Shown piece after piece: positions 6,587-9,042 of a stretch of 9,042 nucleotides of DNA. The DNA comes from JAENVT01 sp031424145 (GTDB lineage: Bacteria > Actinomycetota > Acidimicrobiia > Acidimicrobiales > Ilumatobacteraceae). The position numbers and the translations under genes are program-made. The stretch covers positions 1-9,042 of the forward strand of contig JANPGV010000180.1 in NCBI GenBank assembly GCA_031424145.1, in the 5' to 3' direction. Within the stretch, counting starts at the first letter, position 1, and the number at the start of each line of letters is the position of its first letter. Below the pieces are notes generated by a model. That model had not been told where the DNA came from. It worked only from the letters and a program-made list of their open reading frames with translations, and searched no databases.

Positions 6587-8788
6587 CTAGCGGTACGCCT
6601 GCTCGACGACGATGTGGACTGGAGACAGCACGGGCGTTCCGTTGTCGAACGTTCCTTCTTGGACCGTCCAGGTCGGCGTGGACCGATCGGGCGCCGTGAC
6701 CATCGTTTTACCGTCGGTGCAGAAGTAGGACAGCACGGCGGTGTCTGTCCCTGATCCGGCCCGCCCGCATTTCAAACCATCAGCGAGGACCACGAACCAG
6801 GGATCGGCGTTCGCATCCTCACTGTTGCCATTTGGCGGTAGCGGCTGGTTGAGGCTGAGCAGTTCGACCTGGTTGGAGGTTGGATCGCTCGAGCACAGCA
6901 CAGCGAGGCTCGGGAGGTTCAGCGGAGGGGTGGGGACGAAGCACGCGTCCAACAGCGCGTGATCGTCCGTCACACAGCGGTAAGCCTCGGCTCGGCCGGG
7001 GTCGGCGAGGGTTCCACCATCGCACGTACCGAACCCAGCGGTCACGACAAGTCCGGGCCGAGGCGCGGCCTCGCCGCTTGCCTCGTTCAGTACCCACGGC
7101 TCGTACACCTGGACCAACGTCGCCGCTGCCGGTGGCGGTGGTACCGGGACGCCGTCGTGGACGAGCGCGTAGGCGTTGAAAGAGCCCAGCCCCGTCCCCC
7201 CGTCCCAGCCCGTTCCTGCGTGACCAGCCAGGTCGCCCCCACCGTTCTGGTCGACGATGACGTCGAACAGGGGACGGTCTCCCTGGCCCGCCAACCGGTA
7301 GAGCATCGGGTTAGCCAGGCCGAGCAGCGGAGCCCCGTGCTCCTGGGCGTACTGGTTGAACAGGGCCGCGAAGCCGGCCCACAGCGGTGCAGCCAGACTC
7401 GTCCCGCCGTTGGCGTACGACTCGTCGTTTTTGGTCGACGGGCGATAGGCGTGCACCCTGAGCCCGCTCTCGATGTCGGCGTCGGCGGCCACGTCCGGCA
7501 CGAGGCGCTGCGTCCCGCGCGGCACACCGGGACCGATCTGCCACGGCGGCCGCGCGAAGCCGGACGCACCGCCGCCGGACGCCTCCGGGGTGTTCGTTGG
7601 CACCCAGTTGACGTCGGGTAGATCCCAGGCCTGTTCGGAGTTCATGGTGTCGTCAGACTTCAGATCGAGATGGGTGCCGCCAACGGCGGTGACCGACGGA
7701 TCGCTCGCCGGATAGTTGGTCTCAGTCTTGCTGCCGCTGACCGCACCGGGGCAGACCGTTCCGGAGTCACCTGAGGCGGCGAACACCGAGACGTCGTACG
7801 TCTCTACGATCCGCTTGTACAGATCTGCGTACCCGGGCTGGCTCGCGCCCAAGTCACTCTCGCAAAAGCCGGCGCTGATTGAAGCGATGTGCTCCCCGTA
7901 GAGGGCGACGGCAACGAGGAAGATGTCGAAACCGCTGCCCAAATCGGTGTTCGTGGCAAGCTCGTACACGTGGATGGCAGCCATCGGTGCGATCGAATGG
8001 ACGGCTTCGATGTCCATCTCCGTCTCTGCTTGTGGGAGGTCGTGCGAGGGCGAGAAGGAGCCGTTGACCCCGGTTGGAGGCTGGATCTTGGTTAGCGACA
8101 GCCACGTAAGAGCGCCGCTCAGGTTCGTCACGTAGACGGTCGGGTGAGCGAGGCCGTTGTCGTCGGCGAAGTGATCCACGTTGTCCTTGGAGAACCCGCC
8201 CTGGGCGTAGATCGCGACCGTCTGCCCCGAGCCGTCGGTACCGGACTCGAGCAGCGATTGGGCGTTGTAAGCGCGACGAAGCTGTTCGGCTGAAAGTCCT
8301 GAAGATCCGAACGATTGCCGGGTGCGAAGCGGTTGGGCCCGGGCCGAGTCATCGAGGCCGAAAACTGCGGCGACGCCGAACGGGAGTGTCGCGGGCTTCT
8401 CGTTGGCGTAGAAGTCCTCTCCAGTTGTCCGGTTGTGCCACTCATAGAGGTGGACGCCGAAGGCCGCGTTCACGTCCCGCACCGGACCCGACACGATGAG
8501 AAAGTCGAGCGTTGGGATGGTCGTCACCGTCAGCCCGTGGGCGCGCAAGAAGTCCTCGGCTGCCTGACGCTCGTTGGAGGACCGGAGCAGGATGCGGACG
8601 GTCATCTGCTGGTCCGCCGGCAACTCGCCGAGACGGTCAGAGTGGGCGACTGCCGGCGATACGCCAAGCGCCAAGGTCGAACTCGAAGAAGCGACGCCGG
8701 ACGAGGAACCTCGCCTTGTCCACCGCACGACGAACAAGCCGGCAGCAACAAGCACGATGGCGCACGCGATGGCCGCCAACTTCTTCAT
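6587..8788 (-). CDS. S53 family (sedolisin/kumamolisin-type) serine-carboxyl peptidase with C-terminal Cys-rich domain
   Basis: A 733-residue exported endopeptidase, expected by family to act at acidic pH outside the membrane. Residues 1-22 are a basic then hydrophobic export signal followed by RWTRR. No close AxA site or lipobox is seen, so it could stay as a membrane anchor. Residues about 50-150 match the pro-kumamolisin activation domain, which folds the enzyme and is then removed. The catalytic domain runs from about 163 to 545 with the family triad and oxyanion residue: E255 and D259 (AETEMDIE), D341 (ASGDSG) and S464 (GGTSLAAP). The calcium site at the end has D509 and D529 (GWDGGTGLGS). 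C309 and C346 may pair. After a PVPPPPAA linker (548-555), residues 556-733 add a domain with six Cys (589, 605, 616, 632, 674, 690) and the segment PDRSTPTWTV, similar to a domain I recall from secreted actinobacterial proteins. The ATG has only a weak GGGA ribosome site. Confidence 0.93.
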   Translation of the reverse strand: MKKLAAIACAIVLVAAGLFVVRWTRRGSSSGVASSSSTLALGVSPAVAHSDRLGELPADQQMTVRILLRSSNERQAAEDFLRAHGLTVTTIPTLDFLIVSGPVRDVNAAFGVHLYEWHNRTTGEDFYANEKPATLPFGVAAVFGLDDSARAQPLRTRQSFGSSGLSAEQLRRAYNAQSLLESGTDGSGQTVAIYAQGGFSKDNVDHFADDNGLAHPTVYVTNLSGALTWLSLTKIQPPTGVNGSFSPSHDLPQAETEMDIEAVHSIAPMAAIHVYELATNTDLGSGFDIFLVAVALYGEHIASISAGFCESDLGASQPGYADLYKRIVETYDVSVFAASGDSGTVCPGAVSGSKTETNYPASDPSVTAVGGTHLDLKSDDTMNSEQAWDLPDVNWVPTNTPEASGGGASGFARPPWQIGPGVPRGTQRLVPDVAADADIESGLRVHAYRPSTKNDESYANGGTSLAAPLWAGFAALFNQYAQEHGAPLLGLANPMLYRLAGQGDRPLFDVIVDQNGGGDLAGHAGTGWDGGTGLGSFNAYALVHDGVPVPPPPAAATLVQVYEPWVLNEASGEAAPRPGLVVTAGFGTCDGGTLADPGRAEAYRCVTDDHALLDACFVPTPPLNLPSLAVLCSSDPTSNQVELLSLNQPLPPNGNSEDANADPWFVVLADGLKCGRAGSGTDTAVLSYFCTDGKTMVTAPDRSTPTWTVQEGTFDNGTPVLSPVHIVVEQAYR

Positions 8789-8852
8789 CTCGGTCCCGAC
8801 AAACCGGGCAGGCGCAACTTCCCACCGTTGCTGCGATCTGCGCCGCGCCCTC

Positions 8853-8870
8853 GGCCGCTACCGAGCGGCC
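8853..8870. repeat. Perfect 7-bp inverted repeat in the intergenic region upstream of the peptidase
   Basis: GGCCGCT and AGCGGCC flank a four-base loop and can form a GC-rich hairpin. It sits 25 nt after the stop of the cut-off upstream gene and 65 nt before the peptidase start. No T-run follows on the minus strand, so it is not a standard intrinsic terminator. It could be an attenuating structure, a factor-dependent terminator or an operator. Confidence 0.5.
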
Positions 8871-8894
8871 ACTGCAATCGACCTCGGGCCCCGT

Positions 8895-9042
8895 TCACGG
8901 GACGAGCCGGGCGTTGGCGAAGATCGCCTGAGGCGGTAACGAGACGCCTCGGGGCACGGTCGCCACGAGCGTGAGGGTCTGCACTCCGGCGACGCGGATG
9001 CTCTCGGACACAGCTGGCGCAGTTGATGCGACATCGAACCCG
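8895..9042 (-). CDS. C-terminal end of an unidentified protein, possibly a beta-sandwich or carbohydrate-binding module (5' end outside window)
   Basis: Only the last 48 codons are visible; the frame is open to the window edge and ends in TGA at 8897-8895. The residues alternate like beta strands: SIRVAGVQTLTLVATV, then FANARLVP at the end. The pattern (xVxGVxTLxLxV ... FAxARL) resembles the end of NPCBM-type carbohydrate-binding modules in secreted actinobacterial proteins, though the usual DHADWA stretch is not present, so this is tentative. It lies 106 nt upstream of the S53 peptidase on the same strand. If the module reading is right, two exported proteins are neighbours here. Coding status rests on composition and an uninterrupted frame with a plausible C-terminus, not on a firm family match. 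Confidence 0.5.
   Translation of the reverse strand, partial: GFDVASTAPAVSESIRVAGVQTLTLVATVPRGVSLPPQAIFANARLVP

Noticed and set aside
8795..8808. CCCG/CGGG mini-hairpin just before the peptidase start
   Set aside because: Only four base pairs, which is ordinary in GC-rich DNA; not enough to claim a riboswitch or attenuator.
8315..8974. 219-codon plus-strand open frame
   Set aside because: Antisense to the peptidase propeptide and the intergenic region; the Arg/Pro-rich translation has no family resemblance.

Overview
The window reads as chromosomal DNA of a high-GC actinobacterium. This is inferred from GC-rich coding, GTG starts, a tandem-GNAT protein of the mycothiol-synthase-like kind, and a cyclase/STAND-ATPase fusion of the type common in mycobacteria and relatives such as Acidimicrobiia. 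I cannot place it to genus. No tRNA, rRNA, CRISPR array, integrase or transposase is visible.

Layout. The left edge (2-679, + strand) is the 3' part of a tandem-GNAT acetyltransferase, the only plus-strand gene. Everything else is on the minus strand and is transcribed right to left. From its upstream end: the last 48 codons of a cut-off gene with a beta-sandwich-like C-terminus (8895-9042); a secreted or membrane-anchored S53 (sedolisin/kumamolisin) serine peptidase with a cysteine-rich C-terminal domain (6587-8788); a small tryptophan-rich protein of unknown function (6085-6453); a cytoplasmic molybdopterin/[4Fe-4S] oxidoreductase (3996-6035); a 992-residue class III cyclase-like/STAND ATPase/helical-repeat regulator (1011-3989); and a 5'-truncated remnant of a vanadium-dependent haloperoxidase / PAP2-family gene (703-990), which lies tail to tail with the acetyltransferase.

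How the genes may work together. The small protein, the oxidoreductase and the cyclase-ATPase are tightly spaced (49 nt, then 6 nt). The ribosome binding site of the cyclase gene overlaps the stop codon of the oxidoreductase gene, so the last two are very probably co-transcribed and translationally coupled. This pairs a redox enzyme of unknown substrate with a signalling ATPase. The cyclase domain keeps both metal aspartates and the catalytic arginine but has a Gln/Asn substrate-specifying pair and has lost the usual ribose-orienting Asn, so its nucleotide product, if any, is open. The S53 peptidase lies 133 nt upstream of the small gene and may be a separate transcription unit for extracellular proteolysis.

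The most unusual points are the haloperoxidase remnant carrying only the last active-site motif yet preceded by a good Shine-Dalgarno and a TTG codon, the coupled oxidoreductase/cyclase-ATPase pair, and the Trp-rich orphan. I found no clearly new defence or mobile system.
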